A stretch of DNA of 64,000 nucleotides from Ideonella oryzae (lineage in GTDB: Bacteria; Pseudomonadota; Gammaproteobacteria; Burkholderiales; Burkholderiaceae_C). Location of the stretch: the NCBI RefSeq assembly GCF_024055665.1, contig NZ_JAMXMC010000004.1, forward strand, positions 124,001 through 188,000, in the 5' to 3' direction. Shown in pieces: positions 18,937 to 29,210 of this stretch. The notes under the pieces are model-generated. The model did not search any database and was not told where the DNA came from. It saw only the letters and a list, made by a program, of their open reading frames with translations. Position 1 is the first letter of the stretch, and each line of letters opens with the position of its first letter. The translations under genes and the position numbers were made by a program.

Positions 18937-19290
18937 ATGAACCGCCACCGTCTCTTCCCGCTCCGCGGGCTGCTGCTGCCGCTGACCCTGTCTGCACTGA
19001 GTGCCTGCACCGCCCCTTCACCCCACGTCCGGGTGGTGTTTCAGGTGGACGATGCCGGGCACTGCCAAATGAATGGTCAGGCCCTGGCCTGTGACCATGC
19101 CGGCACAGAGGCCTCCAGCCATTGGCAGGTGGCCCAGATCCACGCCGTGCTGCTGCCTTCGGCCCACGCGCCCCAGCCGGCCGTGCAGGCCCTGGATGAC
19201 AGCCTTCGCCAGGCCCATGTGGCCCATGTGCAGTTCGGGGATCCCAGCACCTTCAAGTACGACCCGAACGAGAACGGCTTCCACATCTGA
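18937..19290 (+). CDS. Putative lipoprotein, unknown function
   Basis: 117 aa. The N-terminus [15 protein letters not shown] is a lipoprotein signal with the lipobox LSAC, so Cys is probably the lipidated first mature residue. The rest (about 90 aa) has alternating beta/alpha character ([11 protein letters not shown], then [20 protein letters not shown]), loosely like the periplasmic part of ExbD-type proteins, but I cannot assign a family. The ATG at 18937 is chosen because the signal peptide starts there; a longer frame from 18844 would bury it. It lies between the DUF2807 gene and the phosphorylase, with 35 bases to the latter. Confidence 0.65.
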   Translation: MNRHRLFPLRGLLLPLTLSALSACTAPSPHVRVVFQVDDAGHCQMNGQALACDHAGTEASSHWQVAQIHAVLLPSAHAPQPAVQALDDSLRQAHVAHVQFGDPSTFKYDPNENGFHI

Positions 19291-19325
19291 CTTTGGTGGC
19301 CCCCCCGGGCGGCCACCGCGCGTGC

Positions 19326-20846
19326 ATGAGCAAACCCCAAGACCTCCGTGTGCGCCGTGTCGGCATCGACACCTGGCGCGAGAACGTGGCCTACCTGCAC
19401 CGCAACTGCGCCGTCGTGCGCGCGGCAGGGTTCCAGGCCCTGTCCAAGGTGCTGGTCAAGGCCAACGGCGCGGCCATCAATGCCGTGCTCAACGTGGTGG
19501 ACGACGACTGCATCGTCCAGCCCGACGAACTGGGCCTGTCCGAGGAAGCCTTCGCGCGGCTGAATGTCGAGGCCGGTCACCCGGCCCACGTGCTGCCGGC
19601 CGAGCCCCCGCCCTCCCTGCCCGCCCTGCGGCGCAAGATCGCGGGCGAGCGGTTGGACCGCAAGGACCTGCACGCCATCATCCGGGACGTGGCCCAGGCC
19701 CGCTACTCCAAGATCGAGCTGGCAGCCTTCGTGGTGGCCACCAACGGCTACGACCTGGAGCGTGATGAGGTGCTCTACCTCACCGAGGCCATGATCGACG
19801 TCGGACGTCGCCTGGACTGGCAGCACGCGGTGCGCGGCGGCCCGGTGGTGGACAAGCACTGCATCGGCGGCATCCCGGGCAACCGCACCTCGATGCTGGT
19901 GGTGCCCATCGTCACCGCCCACGGCATGCTGTGCCCCAAGACCAGCTCGCGCGCCATCACCTCGCCGGCCGGCACGGCCGACACCATGGAGGTGCTGGCC
20001 GAGGTGGAACTGCCCTTCGAGCGCCTGCGCCACATCGTGCGCGACACCAATGGCTGCCTGGCCTGGGGCGGCACGGCCGGGCTGTCCCCGGCGGACGACA
20101 TCCTGATCTCGGTGGAGCGGCCGCTGGCCATCGACTCCCCCGGCCAGATGGTGGCCTCCATCCTCAGCAAGAAGATCGCCGCCGGTTCCACCCACCTGGT
20201 GCTGGACATCCCGGTGGGGCCCACCGCCAAGGTGCGCTCCATCGACGCTGCCCAGCGCCTGCGCAAGCTCTTCGAGTACGTGGCCGGCGCGCTCAACCTG
20301 CACCTGGACGTGATGATCACCGACGGCAGCCAGCCCATCGGCCGTGGCATCGGCCCGGTGCTGGAGGCCCGCGACGTGATGCAGGTGCTGCGCAACGACC
20401 CCGAGGCCCCCATGGACCTGCGGGAGAAGTCGCTGCGACTGGCCGGCCGCGTGATCGAGTTCGACCCCGATGTGCGTGGCGGCGATGGCTGGCGCATTGC
20501 CCGCGACATCCTCGAATCGGGTCGCGCCCTGGCCCAGATGGAGGCACTGATCGACGCCCAAGGCCGCCGCGCCACCCCACTGCCGCTGGGCGAACTGACC
20601 CACGAGGTGTGCGCCCAGCAGGCCGGTGTGGTCCGGGCCATCGACAACCTGCAACTGGCCCAGGTGGCCCGCCTGGCCGGCGCCCCCCAGGTACCCGGCG
20701 CCGGAGTGGATCTGCTGTGCAAGGTGGGCGATGCGGTGCAGGCCGGCGCGCCGCTGTACCGCATCCACGCCCAGTACCCGGCGGACCTGGCCTTTGCGCG
20801 CGACCGCTCCGGACGCGACAGCGGCTACACCGTGGGGGTGGCATGA
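19326..20846 (+). CDS. AMP/thymidine phosphorylase family protein (long form)
   Basis: 506 aa, longer than E. coli DeoA (440). The phosphate-binding loop reads [14 protein letters not shown] and is followed by [20 protein letters not shown]. Both motifs look more like archaeal AMP phosphorylase than classical thymidine phosphorylase. An extra N-terminal domain of about 85 residues precedes the glycosyltransferase-family helical domain ([22 protein letters not shown]). It should phosphorolyse a nucleoside or nucleotide to free base plus ribose (1,5-bis)phosphate. Its stop overlaps the start of a PRPP synthetase homologue by ATGA, which suggests coupled handling of the sugar product. Substrate choice cannot be settled from sequence alone. 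Confidence 0.82.
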   Translation: MSKPQDLRVRRVGIDTWRENVAYLHRNCAVVRAAGFQALSKVLVKANGAAINAVLNVVDDDCIVQPDELGLSEEAFARLNVEAGHPAHVLPAEPPPSLPALRRKIAGERLDRKDLHAIIRDVAQARYSKIELAAFVVATNGYDLERDEVLYLTEAMIDVGRRLDWQHAVRGGPVVDKHCIGGIPGNRTSMLVVPIVTAHGMLCPKTSSRAITSPAGTADTMEVLAEVELPFERLRHIVRDTNGCLAWGGTAGLSPADDILISVERPLAIDSPGQMVASILSKKIAAGSTHLVLDIPVGPTAKVRSIDAAQRLRKLFEYVAGALNLHLDVMITDGSQPIGRGIGPVLEARDVMQVLRNDPEAPMDLREKSLRLAGRVIEFDPDVRGGDGWRIARDILESGRALAQMEALIDAQGRRATPLPLGELTHEVCAQQAGVVRAIDNLQLAQVARLAGAPQVPGAGVDLLCKVGDAVQAGAPLYRIHAQYPADLAFARDRSGRDSGYTVGVA

Positions 20847-21751
20847 GTCCGCGCTGGCCCGCCGCCACCGCCGTCCTGGCCTTCGAGGACGAACAGGCGC
20901 CCGCCCAGGCCTTGGCCACGGCCCTGCGGCTGCCCTTGCGCCTCATCCAGCGTCACCGTTTTCCTGACGGTGAACTCAAACTGACCTTGCCCACGCCCCT
21001 GCAAGGCGCGGTGCTGCTGTACCGCAGCCTGCACCAGCCCAACGAGAAGCTGGTGGAGCTGCTGATCAGCGGCCCAGCCGCACGGGCGCTGGGCGCCGAG
21101 CGCGTGCTGCTGGTCTGCCCTTACCTGGCCTACATGCGCCAGGACATCGCCTTTCACCCCGGCGAGGCGGTGAGCCAGCGCCACATCGCCGGCCTGCTGG
21201 CCAGCCGCTTCGATGGCCTGGTCACCGTGGACCCGCATCTGCACCGCATCGCCTCGCTGGACGAGGTGATGCCCGAGTGCCGTGCGGTCTCACTGTCAGC
21301 CGCCGGACTGCTGGGCCAATGGGTCAGCCAGCATGTGGCGCAGCCCTTGCTGCTGGGCCCGGACGGCGAGGCCGAGCAATGGGTGCGGGAAGCCGCCTCG
21401 GCGTCCGGCTGCGAGGGCGCCTGGTGCCTGAAGGAGCGCCACGGCGACCGGGACGTGACGGTGCGCCTGCCCGATGGCATCGACTTCCGCGGACGCGCTG
21501 TGGTGCTGATCGACGACATGGCCAGCACCGGTCGCACCCTGGTGGCCGCGGCTCGGCTGGCCCTGGCCGCCGGCGCCGCGTCGGTCGATGTGGCCGTGAC
21601 CCATGGCCTGTTCGTCGGCGAGGCCCAGGCCGAGCTGGCTGCCGCGGGCGTGCGTCATGTCTGGAGCAGCGACTGCGTGCCCCACGCCAGCAATGCCATT
21701 CCGGTGGCGCCGCTGCTGGCACTGGGCGTGGAGAAAGTACTGGCCGGCTGA
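20843..21751 (+). CDS. Ribose-phosphate pyrophosphokinase homologue
   Basis: 302 aa of the Prs family. It has [13 protein letters not shown] near the N-terminus, [20 protein letters not shown] (the ATP-binding flexible-loop region), VDPHLHR in place of the usual DLH, and the PRPP loop [14 protein letters not shown] near residue 221. It probably makes PRPP from a ribose phosphate and ATP. The general housekeeping Prs is longer (about 315 aa) and better conserved, so this is probably a specialised paralogue linked to the phosphorylase that overlaps it by four bases. Confidence 0.82.
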   Translation: MSPRWPAATAVLAFEDEQAPAQALATALRLPLRLIQRHRFPDGELKLTLPTPLQGAVLLYRSLHQPNEKLVELLISGPAARALGAERVLLVCPYLAYMRQDIAFHPGEAVSQRHIAGLLASRFDGLVTVDPHLHRIASLDEVMPECRAVSLSAAGLLGQWVSQHVAQPLLLGPDGEAEQWVREAASASGCEGAWCLKERHGDRDVTVRLPDGIDFRGRAVVLIDDMASTGRTLVAAARLALAAGAASVDVAVTHGLFVGEAQAELAAAGVRHVWSSDCVPHASNAIPVAPLLALGVEKVLAG

Positions 21752-21774
21752 GCCCGCCCACGAGCGACGGCCCC

Positions 21775-21812
21775 AGAAACAACAACACCCCGGAGCCTGA
21801 GGCTGCGGGGTG
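21775..21812 (-). terminator. Terminator after the tRNA-Val pair
   Basis: On the minus strand CACCCCG, then AGCC-TCA-GGCT, then CGGGGTG build an 11-bp stem with one mismatch, followed by a T-rich TGTTGTTGTTT. It lies 20 bases past the second tRNA. Confidence 0.7.
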
Positions 21813-21831
21813 CGTTGAAAGACTGGAGACT

Positions 21832-21906
21832 TGGTGGGCGGTGCAGGGTTCGAACCTGCGACCCCTGCCGTGTGAAGGCAGTGCTCTACCGCTGAGCTAA
21901 CCGCCC
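21832..21906 (-). tRNA. tRNA-Val (anticodon CAC)
   Basis: 75 bases including encoded CCA. It has a seven-base-pair acceptor GGGCGGT/ACCGCCC, D-arm AGCTCAGCGGTAGAGC, anticodon arm CTGCC-TTCACAC-GGCAG (anticodon CAC, reads GUG), and T-arm with GGTTCGAACC. It differs from its neighbour by one D-loop base. Confidence 0.95.
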
Positions 21907-21933
21907 GGTCTGCGGGTCTGGCTGAAGCGAATC

Positions 21934-22008
21934 TGGTGGGCGGTGCAGGGTTCGAACCTGCGACCCCTGCCGTGTGAAGGCAGTGCTCTACCACTGAGCT
22001 AACCGCCC
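21934..22008 (-). tRNA. tRNA-Val (anticodon CAC), second copy
   Basis: 75 bases including encoded CCA; identical to the copy at 21832-21906 except for T in place of C in the D-loop (AGCTCAGTGGTAGAGC). It lies 91 bases after dnaQ on the same strand, so both tRNAs may be processed from a transcript that begins at lgt-dnaQ. Confidence 0.95.
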
Positions 22009-22099
22009 GGCTGCTACCTCAGAACTGGCCGACTTGGCCGAGCCCTTCAGATCGCGAACAACTGCTTCAGCAAGAAGTCGTTCCCGGGAAAGTCTGCCA

Positions 22100-22807
22100 T
22101 TATGCCATGGCCTTTTCCCACAGGGCAAGCACTTCGCCGGTCTTGTCGATGGACTTCATCAGCTCGGCATGGGCGGCCAACTCGGCATCGGCCACCGCCA
22201 CCAAGGGCAAAACGAAGCTGGACAGATCCTGCGAACCCAGCTCCAGCGTGGGGCCATCGCCCCCCTCGCTGGCGTCGATCACCAGGCTGCCTTGCCCGCG
22301 GGTCATGCGGATGTAGACCTCGGCCAGCAGCTCCGCATCCAGCAAGGCGCCGTGCAGGGTCCGGCTGGAGTTGTCCACCTCCAGGCGCTTGCACAGTGCA
22401 TCGAGCGAGTTGCTCTTGCCGGGGAACATGTCCCGCGCCATCAGCAACGAGTCGGTGACCGAGGCCACATGGGCGTGGAACAGCGGCTTGCCGATGCGCT
22501 TGAGCTCGGCATCCAGGAAGCCCACGTCGAAGGCCGCGTTGTGGATGATGATCTCCGCCCCGACCCAGTAGGCGATCAGATCGTCTGCCACGGCCGAGAA
22601 CAGCGGCTTGTCGGCCAGGAACTCGTCGGTCAGGCCGTGCACCCGCACGGCCTCCTCGTTGTTCTTCCGCTCCGGGTTCAGGTAGAAGTGGCGGTTGTTG
22701 CCGGTCAGCCGCCGGTTGACCATTTCCACACAGCCGATTTCGACGACGCGGTCTCCGCTGTCGGGCGACAGGCCGGTGGTTTCCGTGTCCAGGAAGATCT
22801 GTCTCAT
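22100..22807 (-). CDS. dnaQ: DNA polymerase III epsilon subunit (3'-5' proofreading exonuclease)
   Basis: 235 aa. The three DEDDh exonuclease motifs are complete: Exo[10 protein letters not shown] (residues 5-13), Exo[16 protein letters not shown], and Exo[17 protein letters not shown]. It proofreads as part of the Pol III core. The C-terminal tail (about 50 residues) should bind the alpha subunit. The ATG at 22807 overlaps the lgt stop, so lgt and dnaQ are translationally coupled; the two tRNA-Val genes follow. Confidence 0.95.
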   Translation of the reverse strand: MRQIFLDTETTGLSPDSGDRVVEIGCVEMVNRRLTGNNRHFYLNPERKNNEEAVRVHGLTDEFLADKPLFSAVADDLIAYWVGAEIIIHNAAFDVGFLDAELKRIGKPLFHAHVASVTDSLLMARDMFPGKSNSLDALCKRLEVDNSSRTLHGALLDAELLAEVYIRMTRGQGSLVIDASEGGDGPTLELGSQDLSSFVLPLVAVADAELAAHAELMKSIDKTGEVLALWEKAMA

Positions 22808-23640
22808 GCGCCGGCTCCCATGGCGCCGATGGGGCGGGCCCGGCGGGTGGCCCAGGCCCAGACCAGCGCACCGCCGACGATCATCGGTACGCACAGCCAT
22901 TGGCCCATGCTCATGTTCAGCGCCAGCAGCCCCAGGAAGGCATCGGGCTCGCGGAAGTATTCGGCGACAAAGCGGAAGAAGCCGTACCCCATCAGGAAAG
23001 CGCCTGACAGCTGGCCAGCCCAGCGCGGCTTGCTGCCATACCACCACAACAGGCCGAACAGCAGCAGGCCCTCCATGCCGAACTCATAGAGCTGGGACGG
23101 ATGGCGCGGCAAGGGCGAGCCCGACTGCGGAAAGACCATGCCCCAGGGCAGCGAGGGGTCGGCAAAGCGCCCCCACAGCTCGCCGTTGATGAAGTTGCCA
23201 ATGCGCCCGCTGGCCAGGCCGGTCGGCACGCAGGGTGCAATCAGGTCCATCACGTCCCAGAACGAGCGCTTGCGCAGCCAGGCGAACAGGGCCATCGCCG
23301 CCGTCACGCCCAGCAGGCCGCCGTGGAAGGACATGCCCCCCTTCCAGACCGAGAAGATCTCCAGCGGGTTGGCCAGGTAGAAGCCGGGCTTGTAGAACAG
23401 CACATAGCCCAGGCGCCCGCCCAGCACCACGCCCAGCACGCCGAAGAACAGCAGGTCCTCCACATCGCGGGCGGTCCAGCCCGCCTGGGAGAACCAGGGT
23501 TTGCGCACCCGCAGCCGGGCCAACCAAAGGAACAGGCCGAAGGCGACCAGGTAAGTGATGCCGTACCAGTGGATCTGGACAGGGATGCCAAACCGCGTCA
23601 GGTCGAGCGCGATCGGGTTGAACTGCGGGTGAATCAGCAT
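22804..23640 (-). CDS. lgt: Phosphatidylglycerol-prolipoprotein diacylglyceryl transferase
   Basis: 278 aa inner-membrane enzyme with about seven membrane helices. The family signature [14 protein letters not shown] (about 145-158) is intact, with the H-x-G-G segment MSFHGGLLG before it and RHPSQLYE after it. It attaches diacylglycerol to the lipobox Cys of prolipoproteins, the first step of lipoprotein maturation. It diverges from ilvD and precedes dnaQ. Confidence 0.96.
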   Translation of the reverse strand: MLIHPQFNPIALDLTRFGIPVQIHWYGITYLVAFGLFLWLARLRVRKPWFSQAGWTARDVEDLLFFGVLGVVLGGRLGYVLFYKPGFYLANPLEIFSVWKGGMSFHGGLLGVTAAMALFAWLRKRSFWDVMDLIAPCVPTGLASGRIGNFINGELWGRFADPSLPWGMVFPQSGSPLPRHPSQLYEFGMEGLLLFGLLWWYGSKPRWAGQLSGAFLMGYGFFRFVAEYFREPDAFLGLLALNMSMGQWLCVPMIVGGALVWAWATRRARPIGAMGAGA

Positions 23641-23762
23641 GGGGCGGCATCATAAGCGTCCCGGCTGCGCGAAAATACGACGGCTGGAGCAGCCCCTGCC
23701 CGCAGCCCGACCGCTTTTTGCCTTCCGAGCGCCCCAACAAACGCCTTCGAGCGTCACCGCAC

Positions 23763-25622
23763 ATGCCCGCCTACCGTTCCAAGACCTCCACCGCTGGCCG
23801 CAACATGGCCGGTGCCCGCGCCCTCTGGCGCGCCACCGGCATGCAGGACGGCGACTTCAGCAAGCCCATCATCGCCATCGCCAACTCCTTCACCCAGTTC
23901 GTGCCCGGCCATGTGCACCTGAAGGATCTGGGCCAGCTGGTGGCCCGCGAGATCGAAGCCGCCGGCGGTGTGGCCAAGGAGTTCAACACCATCGCGGTCG
24001 ACGATGGCATCGCGATGGGTCACGACGGCATGCTGTATTCGCTGCCCAGCCGCGACATCATTGCCGACTCGGTCGAGTACATGGTCAACGCCCACTGCGC
24101 CGACGCGCTGGTGTGCATCTCCAACTGCGACAAGATCACCCCGGGGATGCTGATGGCCGCCATGCGCCTGAACATCCCGGTGGTTTTCGTCTCTGGCGGG
24201 CCGATGGAAGCCGGCAAGGCGCGTCTGGCCGATCCGGCCACCCACACGGTCCAGATCAAGAAGCTCGACCTGATCGACGCCATGGTGATGGCCGCCGACA
24301 GCAAGGTGAGCGACGCCGACGTGGCCGAGGTTGAACGCTCGGCCTGCCCCACCTGCGGCAGTTGCTCGGGCATGTTCACCGCCAACTCGATGAACTGCCT
24401 GACTGAGGCCCTGGGCCTGTCCCTGCCAGGCAACGGCACGGTGGTGGCCACCCACGCTGACCGCGAGCAGCTCTTCAAGCGCGCCGGTCGGTTGGCCGTC
24501 GAGCTGTGCCGCCGCTACTATGAGCAGGACGACGCCTCGGTGCTGCCGCGTGCCATCGGCAAGAAGGCTTTCGAGAACGCGATGACCCTGGACATCGCGA
24601 TGGGCGGCTCGACCAACACCATCCTGCACATCCTGGCCACGGCGCAGGAAGCCGGCATCGCCTTCGACATGACGGACATTGACCGCCTCTCGCGCGACGT
24701 GCCGCAGCTGTGCAAGGTGGCGCCCAACACCAACAAGTACCACATCGAGGACGTGCACCGCGCGGGCGGCATCATGGCCATCCTGGGTGAGCTGGCCCGT
24801 GCCGGCAAGCTGCACACCGACGCACCCACTGTCCACGCCAAGACCATGGGCGACGCGCTGGCGCAGTGGGACATCGCCGTCACGCAAGACGAGGCTGTCC
24901 GTACCTTCTACAAGGCCGGCCCGGCCGGCATCCCCTCCCAGGTGGCATTCAGCCAGGCCACCCGCTGGCCCAGCCTGGACCTGGACCGCGCCGAGGGCTG
25001 CATCCGCTCCTTCGAGCATGCCTTCTCCAAGGAAGGCGGCTTGGCGGTGCTGCGCGGCAACATCGCCCTGGACGGCTGCGTGGTGAAGACCGCCGGCGTG
25101 GACGACAGCCTGCTGGTCTTCGAAGGCCCGGCCCATGTGGTCGAAAGCCAGGACGAAGCGGTCGAACACATCCTGAACGACCAGGTGAAGGCCGGCGATG
25201 TGGTCATCGTGCGCTACGAGGGCCCCAAGGGCGGCCCGGGCATGCAGGAAATGCTCTACCCGACCAGCTACATCAAGTCCAAGGGACTGGGCAAGGCCTG
25301 CGCCCTGCTGACCGATGGCCGCTTCTCGGGTGGCACCTCGGGCCTGTCGATCGGCCACTGCTCACCGGAAGCCGCCGCCGGCGGCACCATCGGCCTGGTC
25401 AAGAACGGCGACCGCATCCGCATCGACATCCCGGCGCGCTCGATCAATGTGCTGGTGAGTGATGAGGAACTGGCCCGGCGCCGCGCCGAGCAAGACGCCA
25501 AGGGCTGGAAGCCGGCCCAGCCGCGCCCGCGCAAGGTGTCGGCCGCTCTGAAGGCCTACGCCCTGCTGGCCACCTCGGCTGACAAGGGCGCGGTGCGCGA
25601 CCTGTCCAAGCTGGAGGACTGA
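23763..25622 (+). CDS. ilvD: Dihydroxy-acid dehydratase
   Basis: 619 aa, close to E. coli IlvD. Iron-sulfur ligands Cys122 ([12 protein letters not shown]) and Cys195 ([19 protein letters not shown]) fall at the E. coli positions, and the Mg site DDGIAMGH is at 80-87. It makes 2-ketoisovalerate and 2-keto-3-methylvalerate, the step after IlvC in the pathway encoded at 5.4-8.9 kb. The ATG at 23763 matches the family start MP.YRS; an upstream in-frame start at 23718 would add 15 atypical residues. Confidence 0.97.
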   Translation: MPAYRSKTSTAGRNMAGARALWRATGMQDGDFSKPIIAIANSFTQFVPGHVHLKDLGQLVAREIEAAGGVAKEFNTIAVDDGIAMGHDGMLYSLPSRDIIADSVEYMVNAHCADALVCISNCDKITPGMLMAAMRLNIPVVFVSGGPMEAGKARLADPATHTVQIKKLDLIDAMVMAADSKVSDADVAEVERSACPTCGSCSGMFTANSMNCLTEALGLSLPGNGTVVATHADREQLFKRAGRLAVELCRRYYEQDDASVLPRAIGKKAFENAMTLDIAMGGSTNTILHILATAQEAGIAFDMTDIDRLSRDVPQLCKVAPNTNKYHIEDVHRAGGIMAILGELARAGKLHTDAPTVHAKTMGDALAQWDIAVTQDEAVRTFYKAGPAGIPSQVAFSQATRWPSLDLDRAEGCIRSFEHAFSKEGGLAVLRGNIALDGCVVKTAGVDDSLLVFEGPAHVVESQDEAVEHILNDQVKAGDVVIVRYEGPKGGPGMQEMLYPTSYIKSKGLGKACALLTDGRFSGGTSGLSIGHCSPEAAAGGTIGLVKNGDRIRIDIPARSINVLVSDEELARRRAEQDAKGWKPAQPRPRKVSAALKAYALLATSADKGAVRDLSKLED

Positions 25623-25635
25623 CGGCACCTGAAGC

Positions 25636-25663
25636 AGCGGACCACCCGGGAGGGTGGCCCGCT
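25636..25663. terminator. Hairpin between convergent ilvD and the Trp-rich gene
   Basis: AGCGG and CCACCC pair with GGGTGG and CCGCT around GGGA, with one A/C mismatch. There is no T-run on either side, so this is a possible weak bidirectional terminator. Confidence 0.45.
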
Positions 25664-25667
25664 CAGT

Positions 25668-25916
25668 TCACTTGCGCCGCGGGTTCTTCGGGCCCAGACC
25701 CATCGCGTCGATGTTCCGACGCCGCCGCTCCTCCTTGCGCGCTGCGTCCTTCTCCATCGCGCGGCGGCGGGTCAGGCCTGTCGCATCGGCGTAACCCCAC
25801 CAGGCCAGTGCCAGGCCAAAGGGCAGCAGCACCCAGACCCAGCCCCAGCCGGCCACCGGCCCCCACTCGGCGAGCTTCATCACCAGCAGCAGCACGCCCA
25901 GCACCACAAAAGCCAT
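25668..25916 (-). CDS. Small Trp-rich membrane protein (TIGR04438)
   Basis: 82 aa. Two adjoining membrane segments are rich in Trp and Gly (residues 1-15 and about 17-43, with WGPVAGWGWVWVLLPFGLAL), followed by a strongly basic tail (RRRAMEKDAARKEERRRRN) ending in GLGPKNPRRK. This is the pattern of the betaproteobacterial TIGR04438 family, which has no known function. The start at 25916 has AAGGAG seven bases upstream. Confidence 0.8.
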   Translation of the reverse strand: MAFVVLGVLLLVMKLAEWGPVAGWGWVWVLLPFGLALAWWGYADATGLTRRRAMEKDAARKEERRRRNIDAMGLGPKNPRRK

Positions 25917-26040
25917 CGTGTTCTCCTTGCCCGCGGCCGGGTCGGCCTGATCAGTCCACCACGCGGACTTCCCTAGAATGGTTTGTCCCACTGTAAATCA
26001 CCCACCCCGGGTTCACCATGGGGCCAGGGAAGGAGACTTG

Positions 26041-26349
26041 ATGAAACTGCTGCTGCCCGCCCTGCTGTGGCTTTCTGCATCCACCGTGCTGGCCGCACCG
26101 AATGCGCAGGCCCTGGCCACCAGCAAGAACTGCCTGGCCTGCCACGCGGTGGAGCGCAAGCTGGTGGGCCCGTCTTACCAGGACGTGGCGGCACGCTATG
26201 CCGGCCAGAAGGATGCCCTGAGCCGCCTGGCCGAGAAGATCCAGAAGGGCGGCTCGGGCAGTTGGGGCCCCGTGCCCATGCCGGCCAACCCGGTCACGCC
26301 GGAAGAGGCCAAGACCCTGGCCACCTGGGTGCTGTCGCAGAAGAAGTGA
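26041..26349 (+). CDS. Class I c-type cytochrome (c551/c552-like)
   Basis: 102 aa. A Sec signal peptide (about 1-20, cleavage at VLA-AP) precedes an 80-residue monoheme domain. The heme site is CLACH (about 32-36). The Met axial ligand is in VPMPANPVTPEEAKTLATWVL, typical of the c551/c552 group. It is a periplasmic electron carrier. AAGGAG precedes the ATG. A TAGAAT hexamer (25974-25979) could be its -10 box. It ends in a strong terminator shared with acs. Confidence 0.92.
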   Translation: MKLLLPALLWLSASTVLAAPNAQALATSKNCLACHAVERKLVGPSYQDVAARYAGQKDALSRLAEKIQKGGSGSWGPVPMPANPVTPEEAKTLATWVLSQKK

Positions 26350-26374
26350 CGCCTTCGCACCGATCGGCCCCATG

Positions 26375-26402
26375 AAAAAAGCCCCGCACCGCGGGGCTTT
26401 TT
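26375..26402. terminator. Bidirectional terminator (cytochrome c / acs)
   Basis: GCCCCGC-ACC-GCGGGGC is flanked by six A and five T bases. On the minus strand the T-run is followed by CATGG, as at four other terminators in the window. Confidence 0.92.
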
Positions 26403-26417
26403 GCTGAGCGTCTGGAC

Positions 26418-28385
26418 TCAGTTGTTCTGCGACAGCTGGTCCAGGATGGCCGGGTTCTCCAGCGTGGAGGTGTCCTGGGTGATGGCCTCGCCCTTGGCAA
26501 TGGAACGCAGCAGGCGGCGCATGATCTTGCCCGAGCGGGTCTTGGGCAGGTTGTCGCCGAAGCGGATGTCCTTGGGCTTGGCGATCGGGCCGATCTCCTT
26601 GCCCACATGATCGCGCAGCTGCTTGGCAATCGCCTTGGCTTCGTCACCGGTGGGGCGCGGACGCTTGAGCACCACGAAGGCGCAGATGGCCTCACCGGTC
26701 GTGTCGTCCGGACGACCCACCACCGCGGCCTCGGCCACCAGCTCGGTGCAGCTCACCAGCGCCGATTCGATCTCCATCGTGCCCATGCGGTGGCCCGAGA
26801 CGTTCAGCACGTCGTCGATGCGACCGGTGATGGTGAAGTAGCCGGTCTTGGGGTCGCGGATGGCACCATCGCCCGCCAGGTAGTACTTGCCCTGGAAGTC
26901 GGCCGGGTAGTAGCTCTTCTTGAAGCGCTCCGGGTCGCCCCAGATGTTGCGGATCATCGAGGGCCAGGGGCGCTTGACCACCAGGATGCCACCCTGGCCC
27001 CAGGGCACGTCCTTGCCGGTCTCGTCCACCACCGCGGCCTGGATGCCCGGGAAGGGCAGCGTGCAGGAACCCGGCACCAGCGGAGTGGCCCCCGGCAGCG
27101 GGGTGATCATGTGGCCACCGGTCTCGGTCTGCCAGAAGGTGTCCACGATGGGGCAGCGGCCGCCACCCACATGCAGGTGGTACCACTCCCAGGCCGCCGG
27201 GTTGATCGGCTCGCCCACCGAGCCCAGGATGCGCAGGCTCGACAGGTCGTAGCTCTTGGGGTGCACGGCGTCGTTGGCCTCGGCCGCCTTGATCAGGCTG
27301 CGGATGGCGGTGGGCGCGGTGTAGAAGATCGTGACCTTGTGGTCCTGGATCATCTTCCAGAAGCGGCCGGCGTCCGGGTAGGTGGGCACGCCTTCGAAGA
27401 CGATCTCGGTGCCGCCCAGGGCCAGCGGGCCGTAGGTAATGTAGCTGTGGCCGGTGACCCAGCCGATGTCGGCCGTGCACCAGAAGACATCGTCCTCGCG
27501 CAGGTCGAAGGTCCAGGAGGTGGTGAGCGCCGCATGCAGCAGGTAGCCGCCGGTGCTGTGCTGCACGCCCTTGGGCTTGCCGGTGGAGCCGCTGGTGTAG
27601 AGCAGGAACAGCGGGTGCTCGGCCTCGACCCACTCGGGCTCGCAGCTGTCGGGCAGCCCGGCCACGGCATCGGCCATCCAGAGGTCGCGGCCTTCCTTCA
27701 TGGTCACCGCACCGCCGGTGCGCTTGACCACCAGCACCTTCTCGATGGCACCGCAGCCGTCCAGCGCCAGCGCCTCGTCGACGATGGCCTTCAGCGGCAG
27801 GTGCTTGCCGCCACGCACCTGCTCGTCGGCGGTGATGACCAGCTTGGCACCGGTGTCCTCAATGCGGTCACGCAGCGACTGGGCCGAGAAGCCACCGAAC
27901 ACCACCGAGTGGATGGCGCCGATGCGGGCGCAGGCCTGCATGGCCGCCACGCCGTCGATCGACATGGCGATGTAGATGACGACGCGGTCGCCCTTCTTGA
28001 CGCCCTGGGCGCGCAGCGCATTGGCGATGCGGCAGGTGCGGGCCAGCAGTTCGCTGTAGCTGACCTTGGTGACCTCGCCACCGTCGGCTTCGAAGATCAG
28101 CGCGGTCTTGTCACCCAGGCCGCGCTCGATGTTGCGGTCCAGGCAGTTGTAGGAGGCGTTGAGCGTGCCGTCGGAGAACCACTTGAAGAAGGGTGCCTCG
28201 CTCTCGTCGAGCACCTTCGTGAACGGCGTCTTCCAGCTGATCAGCTCACGTGCGCGCTGGGCCCAGAAACCCTCGTAGTCGGTTTCCGCTTCCTTGCAGA
28301 GCGCCTCGTAGGCGGCCATGCCCGACACACGGGCCTGGGCGGCCACAGCGGGATCGGGGGCATAGATCTTCAGCTCGTCGCTCAT
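26418..28385 (-). CDS. acs: Acetyl-CoA synthetase (AMP-forming)
   Basis: 655 aa. Adenylate-forming motifs are [18 protein letters not shown] (P-loop), [36 protein letters not shown], and the C-terminal [10 protein letters not shown], whose Lys620 is the regulatory acetylation site in this family. It activates acetate to acetyl-CoA. The ATG at 28385 has GGAGAC upstream. It is monocistronic and diverges from the UPF0114 gene across 210 bases. Confidence 0.96.
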   Translation of the reverse strand: MSDELKIYAPDPAVAAQARVSGMAAYEALCKEAETDYEGFWAQRARELISWKTPFTKVLDESEAPFFKWFSDGTLNASYNCLDRNIERGLGDKTALIFEADGGEVTKVSYSELLARTCRIANALRAQGVKKGDRVVIYIAMSIDGVAAMQACARIGAIHSVVFGGFSAQSLRDRIEDTGAKLVITADEQVRGGKHLPLKAIVDEALALDGCGAIEKVLVVKRTGGAVTMKEGRDLWMADAVAGLPDSCEPEWVEAEHPLFLLYTSGSTGKPKGVQHSTGGYLLHAALTTSWTFDLREDDVFWCTADIGWVTGHSYITYGPLALGGTEIVFEGVPTYPDAGRFWKMIQDHKVTIFYTAPTAIRSLIKAAEANDAVHPKSYDLSSLRILGSVGEPINPAAWEWYHLHVGGGRCPIVDTFWQTETGGHMITPLPGATPLVPGSCTLPFPGIQAAVVDETGKDVPWGQGGILVVKRPWPSMIRNIWGDPERFKKSYYPADFQGKYYLAGDGAIRDPKTGYFTITGRIDDVLNVSGHRMGTMEIESALVSCTELVAEAAVVGRPDDTTGEAICAFVVLKRPRPTGDEAKAIAKQLRDHVGKEIGPIAKPKDIRFGDNLPKTRSGKIMRRLLRSIAKGEAITQDTSTLENPAILDQLSQNN

Positions 28386-28595
28386 CGTGATGTCTCCTGT
28401 GTTCTCGATTTGAGTGCTTGCATGCACTTTCCGGCGCAACTGTGGCCCTTCGGTCTGACGATGGGCTTACTCTGAATCCTGCTGCAATGCAGCAAATTGG
28501 CGGCAGATGACGTCGTCACGGCAGTCTTGCGGGACAACCCTAGAATCCCGGCATTCACGACCTTCCGGCCTGTCACCGCGGCCATCCACGACCCG

Positions 28596-29207
28596 ATGAA
28601 CACCCCGAAAACCTCCGGACGGCCCATGCGTCCCCTGCCCGCCCTGATCTTCGCCAGCCGCTGGCTGCAGCTGCCGCTGTATCTGGGCCTGATCCTGGCC
28701 CAGGCGGTCTATGTCTTCCACTTCTGGGTGGAACTCGTCCACCTGATCGAAGCGGCCTTTGGCAACACCCAGGCGCTGGACACGCTGGTCAAGAGCGTGG
28801 GTTATCTTCCTCCCACCGACGGGCAGGTCAAGCTCAACGAAACCCTGATCATGCTCGTGGTGCTGGGCCTGATCGACGTGGTGATGATCAGCAATCTGCT
28901 GATCATGGTCATCGTCGGCGGCTACGAGACCTTCGTCTCACGCATGAACCTGGAGGGCCACCCGGACCAGCCGGAATGGCTGGACCACGTGAATGCCTCG
29001 GTGCTGAAGGTGAAGCTGGCCACGGCCATCATCGGCATCAGCTCGATCCACCTGCTGAAGTCCTTCATCAGCGCGGCCAATATCGATGAAAAGACCCTGC
29101 TCTGGCAGACGCTGATCCACCTGACCTTCCTGCTGTCGGCCCTGGCCATCGCCGCCACCGACCGACTGCTGGGGCATGGCCACAAGCCGGCGGGCGAGGA
29201 ACACTGA
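28596..29207 (+). CDS. UPF0114 (YqhA, TIGR00645) membrane protein
   Basis: 203 aa with four membrane helices. The family blocks are [19 protein letters not shown], then [33 protein letters not shown], and [10 protein letters not shown]. Function is unknown. The ATG at 28596 is a weak choice because there is no Shine-Dalgarno; an ATG at 28626 would also give a full-length family member. TAGAAT at about 28541 is a plausible -10. It converges with nhaA with only three bases between the stops. Confidence 0.82.
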   Translation: MNTPKTSGRPMRPLPALIFASRWLQLPLYLGLILAQAVYVFHFWVELVHLIEAAFGNTQALDTLVKSVGYLPPTDGQVKLNETLIMLVVLGLIDVVMISNLLIMVIVGGYETFVSRMNLEGHPDQPEWLDHVNASVLKVKLATAIIGISSIHLLKSFISAANIDEKTLLWQTLIHLTFLLSALAIAATDRLLGHGHKPAGEEH

Positions 29208-29210
29208 ACG

